From NCBI GenBank assembly GCA_005191425.1, contig SUPR01000010.1:1-53013 (forward strand): a stretch of DNA of 53,013 nucleotides, read 5' to 3'. This document shows, piece after piece, positions 25,783 to 34,179 of the stretch (positions within the stretch are counted from its first letter, which is position 1; every line of letters begins with the position of its first letter). Under the pieces are notes generated by a model. The model saw only the letters and a program-made list of their open reading frames with translations, searched no databases and was not told the origin of the DNA. Source of the DNA: Candidatus Helarchaeota ASGARD archaeon Hel_GB_B. Lineage in GTDB: Archaea > Asgardarchaeota > Lokiarchaeia > Helarchaeales > HEL-GB-B. The translations under genes and the position numbers were made by a program.

Positions 25783-26667
25783 TTGATCTTTCCTCTAAAT
25801 AATTCTGATTTGTTTATTTAAATATGAAATTTTTATTAGTAAGTTTTAATATTCAGTATTTTAATTGGATTACGAATTTTTTAAACTTATGATTTTAATT
25901 ATCAATTTTTTATTCTTATAGTCTAATTTTATAATTTTTTAATAAATATTGAAAAAGAATTTGATTTTTAATCATCTGCCAATCTTTTTTATAAATATTC
26001 AATTAATTTTATAAAAAATAAAAAATTTTATGATAATAAGGTAAATAGATGGATTAACAATTGGAATCTGATATATATTTACCTTTTTAACTGGGTCAAT
26101 AGATCATTTTATTATAATATTTAAGCATTTCTTCGCAAAACATTAATATCTCTTTTTAAAACAGTAATAAGATCATTTATTTCCAAACTTTTCTCATATA
26201 AATATAAAAAATACAAAAAAAGCGCCATGGTAATTAAAAAAAAATATGTTTTCTCAAAGAGTTGAATTCTTAAAAATAATTACGAAATAATAAATAAGCA
26301 CCAAATTTTATTAAATTATTATATTAACATCGATTAATTTTATGCATATAAAGTATAAAACAACATATTTGGAATTCAATTATTGAAAAAATACAATTTT
26401 TTTATTATTTTTATACATAAGTTGTCTCATTGGTCAAAATTTTAATTTTCATTTTTAGAATCATTTAGGTTTTTAATATAACTTGTGAATTTTAATAAAA
26501 AAATTGTGAATAATATTTCATCAATATTTTAATTCACTACTTTCCAAGATTTAATATATCATTTTGAGAATATCTCTTGATAGGTCAACATCAAAAAAGC
26601 CAAACATTATAATAAAAAAAATTGTATAAATTAATGATAAAACTATCAATCTAAATTGTGATAATTT
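25783..26667. other. Intergenic stretch with a possible 35-residue ORF
   Basis: About 885 nt, very AT-rich. The minus strand 26121-26228 encodes MALFLYFLYLYEKSLEINDL followed by a charged helix ending VLRRNA, in a frame open for some 50 codons: a possible membrane microprotein. No other candidate genes or RNAs. Confidence 0.3.
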
Positions 26668-27438
26668 ATGAGCAGCAAGAAAAATACAATTTGTCCCTAT
26701 TGTGGAAGAAATATTCGTAAGACAGATAAATTTTGCCCATTTTGTGGGAAAAAGGTTATTGGAATTGAAAAAAATATAAAGAAAAAAGAGCAAAAAAGTC
26801 AAGAACCTGCTACAACTGTGGTAAAAGAACCTGAACCAGAAAAAGTACCAATTAAAGAAGAAGAAATTCCGGAAAATGTTTTATTTCAGTTGGAATTACG
26901 TTCAAAAATTGAATTGATAGATTCCAAACTTACAGAAATAAGAAATCAGATAGAACAGCTAGCTTTAAAGTTAACAGGTGATGATACGGAGGGAATAGAA
27001 GATGAAGTTAAGAAATTAGGCGAAAAAATTAATAAACTTAAAGAAGAAAAAAGGAGCTTAGAATCAGATTTGGTAGATTTACCATTTGAGGAGTTGCAAA
27101 AGAAAAAAGCAGATATAGAAAGTAGAATTGCAAAACTTCAAAATGCATTTTCTTTGGGAGAAGTTTCCGAAAGTGCTTATAAGAGGCTTCGCGAAGAATA
27201 TGAAGAAAAGACAAAATATTTAGAAAATAAATTTGCACAACAGAAAGTTAAAATCAATATATGGGTACGTAATATGCGACTTGAACGTGATAAAATGATT
27301 GAAAATTTGGAATTACTAAAAGCCAGACACATCGCAGGTGAATATTCAGATAGTGAATATGAAGAAAGAAGAGAAAAATTAAAAAATAATATTAGTAAAT
27401 TAGAAACAAACATTAAAATTTTAAATAAATATGTATAA
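26668..27438 (+). CDS. Zinc-ribbon coiled-coil protein with two SHOCT-like repeats
   Basis: 256 residues. N-terminal zinc ribbon CPYCGRNIRKTDKFCPFCGKK (9-29), a Pro/Glu linker, then about 190 residues of coiled coil. Within it two similar segments occur, FSLGEVSESAYKRLREEYEEK and HIAGEYSDSEYEERREKLKNN, of the form (G)E(y/v)S(e/d)..Y...R(e), reminiscent of SHOCT modules. Asgard genomes encode many zinc-ribbon/coiled-coil proteins, some compared with CdvA or cytoskeletal regulators, but I cannot assign a function. Confidence 0.65.
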   Translation: MSSKKNTICPYCGRNIRKTDKFCPFCGKKVIGIEKNIKKKEQKSQEPATTVVKEPEPEKVPIKEEEIPENVLFQLELRSKIELIDSKLTEIRNQIEQLALKLTGDDTEGIEDEVKKLGEKINKLKEEKRSLESDLVDLPFEELQKKKADIESRIAKLQNAFSLGEVSESAYKRLREEYEEKTKYLENKFAQQKVKINIWVRNMRLERDKMIENLELLKARHIAGEYSDSEYEERREKLKNNISKLETNIKILNKYV

Positions 27439-27583
27439 CTCTAATTTTTTAAAAAGTGATCAGAAAATTTTTGAAAAATATTTTTAATGGGTAAATCATT
27501 TATATAATTAATTAAGATTAAATGCAAATGATAAAGATGTTAAAAGTAAAACATTGTCCAGAAAATCACAATTGGTGTATAAA

Positions 27584-27958
27584 ATGCCACGATGGCCTAA
27601 ATATTGTACTCCACTTTGCAACCAGTTAAGATGTAGCAAAAAAGCAAAAGGTAGAATAATTCAACTAAAGAACAAAAAGGTCGTTGAATGTCTATTTGTA
27701 CCGGGGGATTACTGTACTGGTAGAAATTGTAATTATAGCTATTGTTTAAAAAGAAGTTTTCGTGATGATGGTAAGTGTGGTCAATGGGTTGCAATGCAAA
27801 ATAGAAATAAAATGATTGATGATGATCTCGATGAAAATATGGAAGACTATATAGAAGAGGACATTCCAGCCATTAAAAAGATCCAGAAAAAATATCCTCG
27901 ATTAAAGAGTAAAGCAATTAAAAAAATTAAAAATTATGACAGATATGATGATTTCTAA
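27584..27958 (+). CDS. Cysteine-rich probable metal-binding protein
   Basis: About 124 residues from the ATG at 27584 (in-frame TTG at 27554). About nine Cys lie in the first 70 residues: YCTPLCNQLRC, VVECLFVPGDYC, GRNCNYSYCLKR and KCGQW, likely one or two zinc sites. The C-terminal half is acidic then basic (DDDLDENMEDYIEEDIP, KKIQKKYPRLKSKAIKK). Conflict over the start: a TATA box (about 27499-27507) points to initiation near 27522-27528, where another frame reads MQMIKMLKVKHCPENHNWC and on through IKCHDG, also Cys-rich. The real gene may start there and be frameshifted. Confidence 0.6.
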   Translation: MPRWPKYCTPLCNQLRCSKKAKGRIIQLKNKKVVECLFVPGDYCTGRNCNYSYCLKRSFRDDGKCGQWVAMQNRNKMIDDDLDENMEDYIEEDIPAIKKIQKKYPRLKSKAIKKIKNYDRYDDF

Positions 27959-28007
27959 ATTATTTCCTTTATTTTTCTTTTCATATCTTTAGTTGAAAAA
28001 TAATAAT

Positions 28008-28077
28008 GTGCTTCAATCCTGCATGGGTACATCATCAACAAATTGTGGTTTCAGATTCCGAGGAATATCATCAGCAC
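28008..28077 (-). ncRNA. Candidate C/D-box sRNA
   Basis: On the minus strand, in order: C box core TGATGA (28068-28073), 13-nt spacer, D' box CTGA (28051-28054), C' core TGATGA (28032-28037), about 15-nt spacer, TTGA as a weak D box (28013-28016). GTGC/GCAC (28074-28077 with 28008-28011) closes a terminal stem. The patch is more GC-rich than its surroundings and has no open frame of note. Box C and C' lack the leading purine, and D is TTGA rather than CTGA, so this is a candidate only. Such RNAs guide 2'-O-methylation of rRNA or tRNA. Confidence 0.35.
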
Positions 28078-28151
28078 CTAGTTAATTTAATAAAATTTTA
28101 TTTTTATAATTATTCTAACCTTAATTTTATAAATATGATAAGATGATTTTA

Positions 28152-28907
28152 ATGCGTTTAATTGATAGCCATTGCCATTTGGACTATAATAGAAATAGAA
28201 AAGACATTGATGAGGTTATTTCTAGAGCTAAAAGCAATAATCTTGTTGCAATTATCACATGTACAATTGATAAGAAAATTGACCAAGTAAAATTATTGAT
28301 TAAAAAGTATAATAACTATGTATTCCATTCACTTGGGCTTCATCCTCCTGGATATACCAAAGAGTCAGTTAAATATATAAAAAAACTAATTCTTGAAAAC
28401 TCAAATTCAATTGTCTCAATTGGAGAAGTCGGACTTGATTACCATTGGGTAAAAAATGAAAAAGACAGAAAATATCAGGAAATTGCATTCCGGGAATTTA
28501 TTAAATTATCTAAAAAAATTAATAAACCAATTGTTGTGCATTCTAGAGAGGCTGAAAAAGAAGCTATAGATATCTTGGAGGATGAGAATGCTAGTAATGT
28601 TTTAATGCATTGTTATAGTGGTCCAGTAGAACTAGTAAAACGTATAATCAATAATAATTGGTTAATTTCAGTTCCTACTTCAGTTGTTAATCGTAAAATT
28701 CATCAGAAAATTGCAATTGAATGCCCACTTAAAAATATGGTCATTGAAACAGATTCACCCTTTCTTTCACCTGATAAAGAAAAAAATGAACCATATAAAG
28801 TTATTTTTGCAGCTAAAAAAATTTCGGAATTGAAAAAAATCGGTCTAAATAAAGTTGCAGATGAAACTACTGCAAACGCCATCAAATTTTATTCACTACC
28901 ATTATAA
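28152..28907 (+). CDS. TatD family metal-dependent hydrolase / DNase
   Basis: About 251 residues. IDSHCHLDY is the metal-binding HxH at the N-terminus. VSIGEVGLDYHW supplies the catalytic Glu, PIVVHSREAEKEAIDIL and LMHCYSG the His ligands, and IETDSPFLSPD the Asp. These define the TatD amidohydrolase-fold nucleases (3'-5' exonuclease / repair). A TATA box at about 28126-28135 is 22-25 nt from the ATG at 28152, which I prefer over the ATG at 28143. Confidence 0.88.
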   Translation: MRLIDSHCHLDYNRNRKDIDEVISRAKSNNLVAIITCTIDKKIDQVKLLIKKYNNYVFHSLGLHPPGYTKESVKYIKKLILENSNSIVSIGEVGLDYHWVKNEKDRKYQEIAFREFIKLSKKINKPIVVHSREAEKEAIDILEDENASNVLMHCYSGPVELVKRIINNNWLISVPTSVVNRKIHQKIAIECPLKNMVIETDSPFLSPDKEKNEPYKVIFAAKKISELKKIGLNKVADETTANAIKFYSLPL

Positions 28908-28923
28908 CCGTGGGAATTATTTC

Positions 28924-29340
28924 TTAATCGGTATTTTCAGCCAACTTTTTAACTCGATGGAAATGTCTTGCTATTGTAATAATATTATATGGAATTTCAA
29001 TTAATTCGCCTTTTTCGATGACCCAATGCGTTACTTTTAGATCGAATTTGAAATGACGAATAAGATCTTGACCTAATACTTGTAATTGAAAGCAATGTGG
29101 ACTTCCATCAATGGTTAAAATAGTCAAGTCTTTAATTTTTGAATATTTTATTATATTTGCAAGCTTATAACCTACTTGGTCCATATGATATGTTTCTAAA
29201 CATATATGTAATGGTTCTCTCTCTTCTAAGAATTTATTTAGAATTTTAGGATATCTATCTTCGATACAAGTCCCATACAACAATATTTTTTTATTTTGAA
29301 GTCTTTTTGCACCCACATTGGTTTCTAACAAATGCTTCAT
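28924..29340 (-). CDS. Conserved-looking hypothetical protein
   Basis: 138 residues; the family is not recognised with confidence. Alternating strands and helices (NKKILLYGTCIEDRYPKILN, then HICLETYHMDQVGY, then KDLTILTIDGSPHC) suggest a small alpha/beta fold. Three Cys (CIEDRYP, HICLE, PHCFQ) could bind metal. Converges with tatD (17 nt between) and diverges from thiD. Confidence 0.6.
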   Translation of the reverse strand: MKHLLETNVGAKRLQNKKILLYGTCIEDRYPKILNKFLEEREPLHICLETYHMDQVGYKLANIIKYSKIKDLTILTIDGSPHCFQLQVLGQDLIRHFKFDLKVTHWVIEKGELIEIPYNIITIARHFHRVKKLAENTD

Positions 29341-29429
29341 TTTTTATACCATCTTTTATAATTAAAAATTAAGTATCTAAATATTTTTAATTTAGTGAAT
29401 ATAAAAAATATTAGTTTTTGTGATAGAAA

Positions 29430-30212
29430 ATGAAATACACAGTAATGTCAATCGCGGGTTCAGATAGCGGCAGTGGCGCTGGAATACAAGCAGATTTAAA
29501 GACAATAATGATGCACGACTTATGGGGTGTCTGTGTAATTACGTCAATTACCGCACAAAATACTAAAAAAATTAAAAAAATATATAGATTGCCGCTAGAT
29601 ATTATTGAAAGCCAATTAGATGCACTTTTAGAAGATTATGATATTAGGACTATTAAAATTGGGATGTTATTGAGCCCAGAAATTATTGAACTTGTCTCTA
29701 ATAAAATTAAGAATTTAGGAATTGATATAATCATTGATCCGGTCATGAGATCAACAAGTGGAACAGACCTAATTAAAGGTGATTATGTTTCAACATTGTG
29801 TAAAAGCTTAATTCCATATTCTACGATGATTACCCCGAACATAGAAGAAGCAAAAATATTATCACAAATTGAAATATCTAATCAATCCGATGTAAAAAAA
29901 GCCTGTAAAAAAATCATAGAATTAGGGACTAAATCAGTTATAATTAAAGGAGGGCACATTAATCCATCTATTTCTGAAGTCTTTGATACATTATATTACA
30001 GTAAAAAGTTTTATTATTTTAAAAAAAAGCGCGTAAAAGGTAATTTCCATGGCCTTGGATGCACATTTTCCAGTTCTATTGCATGTAATATTGCTAAAGG
30101 ATATGATATTGTCTCTTCCGTTAAACTTTCAGAAGTTTTTATCGAAAATGTGATTAATAATTCAATAAAAATAGCCCATGGCTTAATACCTGTAAATCAA
30201 AAATATATCTAA
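29430..30212 (+). CDS. thiD: Hydroxymethylpyrimidine (phosphate) kinase
   Basis: 260 residues. MSIAGSDSGSGAGIQADLKT is the ThiD N-terminal substrate motif. DPVMRSTSG, TPNIEEAKIL and the C-terminal HGLGCTFSSSIA follow in ribokinase-fold order. It phosphorylates HMP and HMP-P for thiamine synthesis, giving the pyrimidine half of TPP, a cofactor of the E1 and IorA enzymes also in this window. Odd: the anion-hole motif is usually HGTGCT, here HGLGCT. A TATA box (29400-29410) about 26 nt before the ATG suggests a leaderless message. Confidence 0.9.
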   Translation: MKYTVMSIAGSDSGSGAGIQADLKTIMMHDLWGVCVITSITAQNTKKIKKIYRLPLDIIESQLDALLEDYDIRTIKIGMLLSPEIIELVSNKIKNLGIDIIIDPVMRSTSGTDLIKGDYVSTLCKSLIPYSTMITPNIEEAKILSQIEISNQSDVKKACKKIIELGTKSVIIKGGHINPSISEVFDTLYYSKKFYYFKKKRVKGNFHGLGCTFSSSIACNIAKGYDIVSSVKLSEVFIENVINNSIKIAHGLIPVNQKYI

Positions 30213-30604
30213 AATAAATACGATATTATTTTCTGATTAGTTATCAAATTTTTACTATTAATTAACAAAATTTCTGTATTAACATTAAATTTAATTTGTA
30301 ATATCCTAAAAGTTAAAAACTTCAAGAAAAAATAGTGTAAAATCTATTTTTCTCGCAATTCTAATCATGAATTTTCTTTTAAAAAAATCATGAAAAATTC
30401 CGTGAAAATTAAAAATTTCCTACTTTATCCATATCTCACCGATTTTTAATATTCTAATTTGATTTTCGCTTATGAATATAGAATATAAATTGAAATTATT
30501 ATTTTTTTAATTGTTTTAAAAACAAGTTTATTAATTTAGAATAAAAAAAATAGAAAATAATGCATTTAAATTTTTTAGGTTCCAAATAATGGATAGTGAA
30601 TTAA
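30213..30604. other. Intergenic stretch, nothing recognised
   Basis: About 390 nt of AT-rich sequence between two convergent genes. No frame or structured element could be supported. Confidence 0.4.
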
Positions 30605-30916
30605 TTATTCACCTTTAACCTTTTTAATTAATTCTTCTAATTCATTTTGGTCTTTTATAAAAGGAATATCAGGTATATAACCGGGAAGTCCTCTTGTTAA
30701 TTCTTCAATGAGATACATTAACGCCTTGGGAGCGTCCAGTTCCCTAATATCTAAACTGCTACCATCAAATGTATAGGATACTTCTTTCCATTTGCTCTTT
30801 TCTGGGTCTAATGAATAAATTAAGTAAATATAATCTTTAGTATGAATTATTACAGAGGTAACTCCTGGGGACATCGAATTATTCAAAATTTCGACCATTT
30901 CATTTGCTTTTGACAT
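30605..30916 (-). CDS. Small hypothetical protein, roadblock/longin-like by appearance
   Basis: 103 residues: MSKANEMVEILNNSMSPGVT, then VIIHTKDYIYLIYSL, KEVSYTFDGSSLDIRELDA and a C-terminal helix (LEELIKKVKGE). The strand-strand-helix order would suit a small profilin-like or TATA-binding-like fold, but this is a weak guess. No neighbour in operon. Confidence 0.5.
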   Translation of the reverse strand: MSKANEMVEILNNSMSPGVTSVIIHTKDYIYLIYSLDPEKSKWKEVSYTFDGSSLDIRELDAPKALMYLIEELTRGLPGYIPDIPFIKDQNELEELIKKVKGE

Positions 30917-31069
30917 CGAATCCCTCTTTGTTTTTTATTTGTTTTATTACAATTATTAATTAAATTATTAAACTTTTCTAACATTAAAATAAATTAAAAT
31001 GTATCTAAAAACAATTGGTCTTTTGAGAATTGATTTCTCTTTTTAGATTTTAAAAAGCATGTGATAAAT

Positions 31070-31357
31070 ATGAGTTATAAGTCATTAAAAAATAAAAAGT
31101 ATTTAGATGCTATAATAAATAGAGTAAAAGACACTAAAATTTCTCTACCTGAAATGATTCAAAAACTTCGGATCAAATTATCCACATTCTATCAATTGAT
31201 TGATGAAAATAAATTGGAAGAATTAAGAACCGCCCAAAATACGGATGTTAAAAATATCATCTTTAAAAATATTATGACAAATATTAATGATTTAGAAGAC
31301 TTTTTAATAGATTTTTTAAAAAATTTAGAATTAGAATTATCTAGATTACAGCTTTAA
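31070..31357 (+). CDS. Small all-helical hypothetical protein
   Basis: About 95 residues from the ATG at 31070 (GTG at 31061 is in frame). Helical throughout: YLDAIINRVKDTKISLPEMI, then TFYQLIDENKLEELRTAQ, ending NDLEDFLIDFLKNLELELSR. No domain recognised. Opposite orientation to the preceding gene. Confidence 0.5.
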   Translation: MSYKSLKNKKYLDAIINRVKDTKISLPEMIQKLRIKLSTFYQLIDENKLEELRTAQNTDVKNIIFKNIMTNINDLEDFLIDFLKNLELELSRLQL

Positions 31358-31606
31358 TTAATTCAAATATTTTATTTTTCAATTTAAAAAAGAAAATGTT
31401 ATTCAAATTTATTGATGCCTAAAAGTATATTGAAAAAATTGATGGTCTTTTGCATAATTTCAATTTATTTTGATAGATACTATTAAATTTAGGTTATGAC
31501 TAAAATATTTATTTATTTCATATAGAAAAAATGTAAAATCTGAATTTTTATAAAAATTAGGCATTAATAAAAAGAAAATATATTTCAAATAATAATGTGA
31601 ATAAAA

Positions 31607-32914
31607 TTGAGAAAATCAATAAAATGGGTCATAATAGTATCAAGTATAATATTTATTTTATTCATAACATGGTTTATACCAATTATTTTCGATAATTTAG
31701 GTCCCACCCCAAGATTTGTTGAAGAAGATTGGACGGAATTAGATAAAATATATGCAATAGGTAAGTTTCATTCCACATTAGGTCATGGTTATCCGGATGA
31801 TAATTCTCAATATTCCGATAAGCATTATTTTATACCCCTTTTTAATTGGGGAAATTCAAGTAATAAAATAAAGGTTTTTTCTCCGTTTGAAGGGAGAATA
31901 GTCAATATTTTTTGGGAAAAACACCGGTTTTCAGATGGGACAATTCAAGGGCACCAGATTTGGATAGAATCAGTACTTCATCCGTCAATTATAGTAAAGT
32001 TATTTCACATAAATATTGAACCTACTAATCTAAAAATATTTCAATATGTCCATGCATGGCAATTATTAGGATATATGGACGCTCGTGAATGGTGTTCAAC
32101 AGATATAGCGGTGACAAGAGGATTTAAAACAATTTCATGGTTTGAAATTTTATCAAACTCTTTATTTGAAAAATATAAAGAACGAGGCATTATAAGTCGG
32201 GAATTAATGATTAAAACGGAACAAGAAGCGCAAGAGAGTTTTGCTATGGGCTATAGTTTTTCACTTAGTGACCCGGGAGACTATGTATTGCTAAAAAATA
32301 CAACTTTTCCTCAGATAATAGATAATAATTTTATTAATATTTCTAAAATAGGAGCAATCTCATATATGCCAAATATTCTATATGATACTGAAGATAATTA
32401 TTTTAACGAAAATGTTTCATGGAGTGTCATGTTCAAATTAAATCCGAATAAAGTAAATCCGAATGGATATTCTACTGAATTTAAAGCTCCTTTTACAGCA
32501 AGAATTGAAAGAGTTGACAGTCCCTCATTTAAAAATCCAGTTATCATTTTAAGATATATTAATTCTACAAGCACGAATTATACAATTAATGATTTTGAAT
32601 TAGATTTAGAAATATATAACATATCTGCAATACCAAATATCACAAATGGAGAAATAATAAAATCTGGAGAACTATTAGGTTATGTTGGAAAATATTTTAA
32701 TATTGAATGTGTAGCATGGGGCAATACGCAATACATACCTGTATTCGGGTTAATGAATAACGCAGTTTGGGAAAAATGGCATTCGCAAAATTTGAATAAT
32801 CGTTCACAAATGGCCCTTAACTATGATGAATACAGAGCTAAAGTAAACCAATATGGATATTCTACCTATCACTTTTCAGAGAGTCCTATTTGGTGGATTA
32901 ATATAACAACCTAG
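31607..32914 (+). CDS. Membrane-anchored protein with two M23-like beta domains
   Basis: 435 residues from a TTG. Residues 1-28 form a signal anchor (IKWVIIVSSIIFILFITWFI); the rest would lie outside the cell. The part around residues 85-160 (IKVFSPFEGRIVNIFWEKH, then GHQIWIESVLHP, LFHINIEP, HAWQLLGYMDAREW) follows the strand order of LytM/M23 peptidase domains. A second similar part begins near residue 290 (FKAPFTARIERVDSP, then ELLGYVGKYFNIECVAWG). The HxH and HxxxD zinc ligands are not all evident, so it may be a non-catalytic binding module. The fold call is by pattern only. Confidence 0.6.
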   Translation: MRKSIKWVIIVSSIIFILFITWFIPIIFDNLGPTPRFVEEDWTELDKIYAIGKFHSTLGHGYPDDNSQYSDKHYFIPLFNWGNSSNKIKVFSPFEGRIVNIFWEKHRFSDGTIQGHQIWIESVLHPSIIVKLFHINIEPTNLKIFQYVHAWQLLGYMDAREWCSTDIAVTRGFKTISWFEILSNSLFEKYKERGIISRELMIKTEQEAQESFAMGYSFSLSDPGDYVLLKNTTFPQIIDNNFINISKIGAISYMPNILYDTEDNYFNENVSWSVMFKLNPNKVNPNGYSTEFKAPFTARIERVDSPSFKNPVIILRYINSTSTNYTINDFELDLEIYNISAIPNITNGEIIKSGELLGYVGKYFNIECVAWGNTQYIPVFGLMNNAVWEKWHSQNLNNRSQMALNYDEYRAKVNQYGYSTYHFSESPIWWINITT

Positions 32915-33153
32915 TCTAGTACCGATTAAATTATCAATGCTTCTAAAGATTTTAAGTTTAGTTTAAAATATTTTACAATTATGAGACTAATAAGTCTATG
33001 ATAAATGGTTTATACTTGAAAAAATACTGGAAAATTTGTTAGATATTCTAAAAAATTTGAATTTTCAAAGATATAATAAATCTCTAAATTTTCTTATTTT
33101 CTCTTTTAATATATTAATAAGAGACATTATATAAATCCAATAGTCATAAATTA

Positions 33154-33597
33154 ATGAAAAAAATAACAATAAATAATGTTAATATGTTATTTTTGTCGGT
33201 ACTGCTTTTTTTTAATGAGAAATATTTAAAAAAATTTAGAATTAAAATATTATTTAAAAAAAGACTTTGTGATTTAATGCCTTTTGAAGAAAAAATCGAA
33301 AAAGTATATGGAACAATTCTCGATCAAATAGAAAAAATGGAGAAAAAAATTATTAAAGAAAATTCAATGAAAGAAATAACTCAGAGCGATCTTAAAGATT
33401 TAGGATTTACAGACGAAGATATTAACTATTTGGTATTTAAAAAAAGATTACTTATTAAATATAAAAATGATTTAGGTTCTAATAATATTCAAGATAGTAT
33501 TTATGAAATACCATCAGATTATTATTATCAGAAAATTCTATCTAATCAAAAGATAAAGCATATAAAAAGATTAAAAGAATTAGAACGGATGAAATAG
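33154..33597 (+). CDS. Hypothetical helical protein
   Basis: 147 residues from the ATG at 33154. TATATAAA (33128-33135) about 23 nt upstream supports this start and a leaderless message. The first 40 residues contain a hydrophobic stretch (MLFLSVLLFF). An internal ATG (33277, MPFEEKIEKVYGTILDQIEK) would give the more protein-like part alone. Residues 75-100 (EITQSDLKDLGFTDEDINYL) resemble a small helix-turn-helix. Family not recognised. Confidence 0.5.
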   Translation: MKKITINNVNMLFLSVLLFFNEKYLKKFRIKILFKKRLCDLMPFEEKIEKVYGTILDQIEKMEKKIIKENSMKEITQSDLKDLGFTDEDINYLVFKKRLLIKYKNDLGSNNIQDSIYEIPSDYYYQKILSNQKIKHIKRLKELERMK

Positions 33598-33759
33598 TGA
33601 ATTATCTTATTACTAAATTTAAAGTATCTATTATTAATAAAAAAAGTCTTAAATAAAATTGCTAATTTTAATGACGACAAGATGATATTAATTTATAAAT
33701 TTAAAAAATAATATAATTATAATACTAAATAATAAAAATCGTTTTTTAGAGGTATAAAA

Positions 33760-34155
33760 ATGGTCAAATTTGGATCTGAAGAATGGGGCAAACAATTTTG
33801 CCAAAAGTTAAATGAAAGTGAAGCATATAATAAAGCAGCTGAAACATGGGAAGGCGACTTTGTTTTTGTGATGGAATTTGAAGATGGAACAAAAGAAGTA
33901 AGACTTTATGTTGATTTATGGCATGGTAAATGCAGAGGAACAGCAATTGTAGGATCTGATAAAGAAGCAGAGTTTATAATGAGTGGGTCATATTCTAATT
34001 GGGTTAAAGTTGCTAAAAAGGAATTAGATCCTATTCAAGGATTAATGACTGGGAAGTTTAAATTAGAAGGTGACATGGCTAAGATTATGAGAGCTACAAA
34101 AGCAGCAGTAGAATTAGTTAATTGTGTTACAGAAGTAGAAAATGTGGAATTTTAA
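33760..34155 (+). CDS. SCP2 sterol-binding domain protein
   Basis: 131 residues. FVFVMEFEDGTKEVRLYVDL, GSDKEAEFIMSGSYSNWVKV and DPIQGLMTGKFKLEGDMAKIM match the SCP-2 pattern (strands, ...dfl.l..G...p...f..GklkieGd). SCP2 domains hold hydrophobic ligands such as fatty acyl chains or sterols in a cavity. A GAGGT Shine-Dalgarno precedes the ATG. Only 24 nt before an iron-type alcohol dehydrogenase on the same strand, so likely one operon: the carrier may present a lipid-like substrate to the dehydrogenase. Confidence 0.8.
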   Translation: MVKFGSEEWGKQFCQKLNESEAYNKAAETWEGDFVFVMEFEDGTKEVRLYVDLWHGKCRGTAIVGSDKEAEFIMSGSYSNWVKVAKKELDPIQGLMTGKFKLEGDMAKIMRATKAAVELVNCVTEVENVEF

Positions 34156-34179
34156 AAATATTAAATGAGATGAAGTGTA

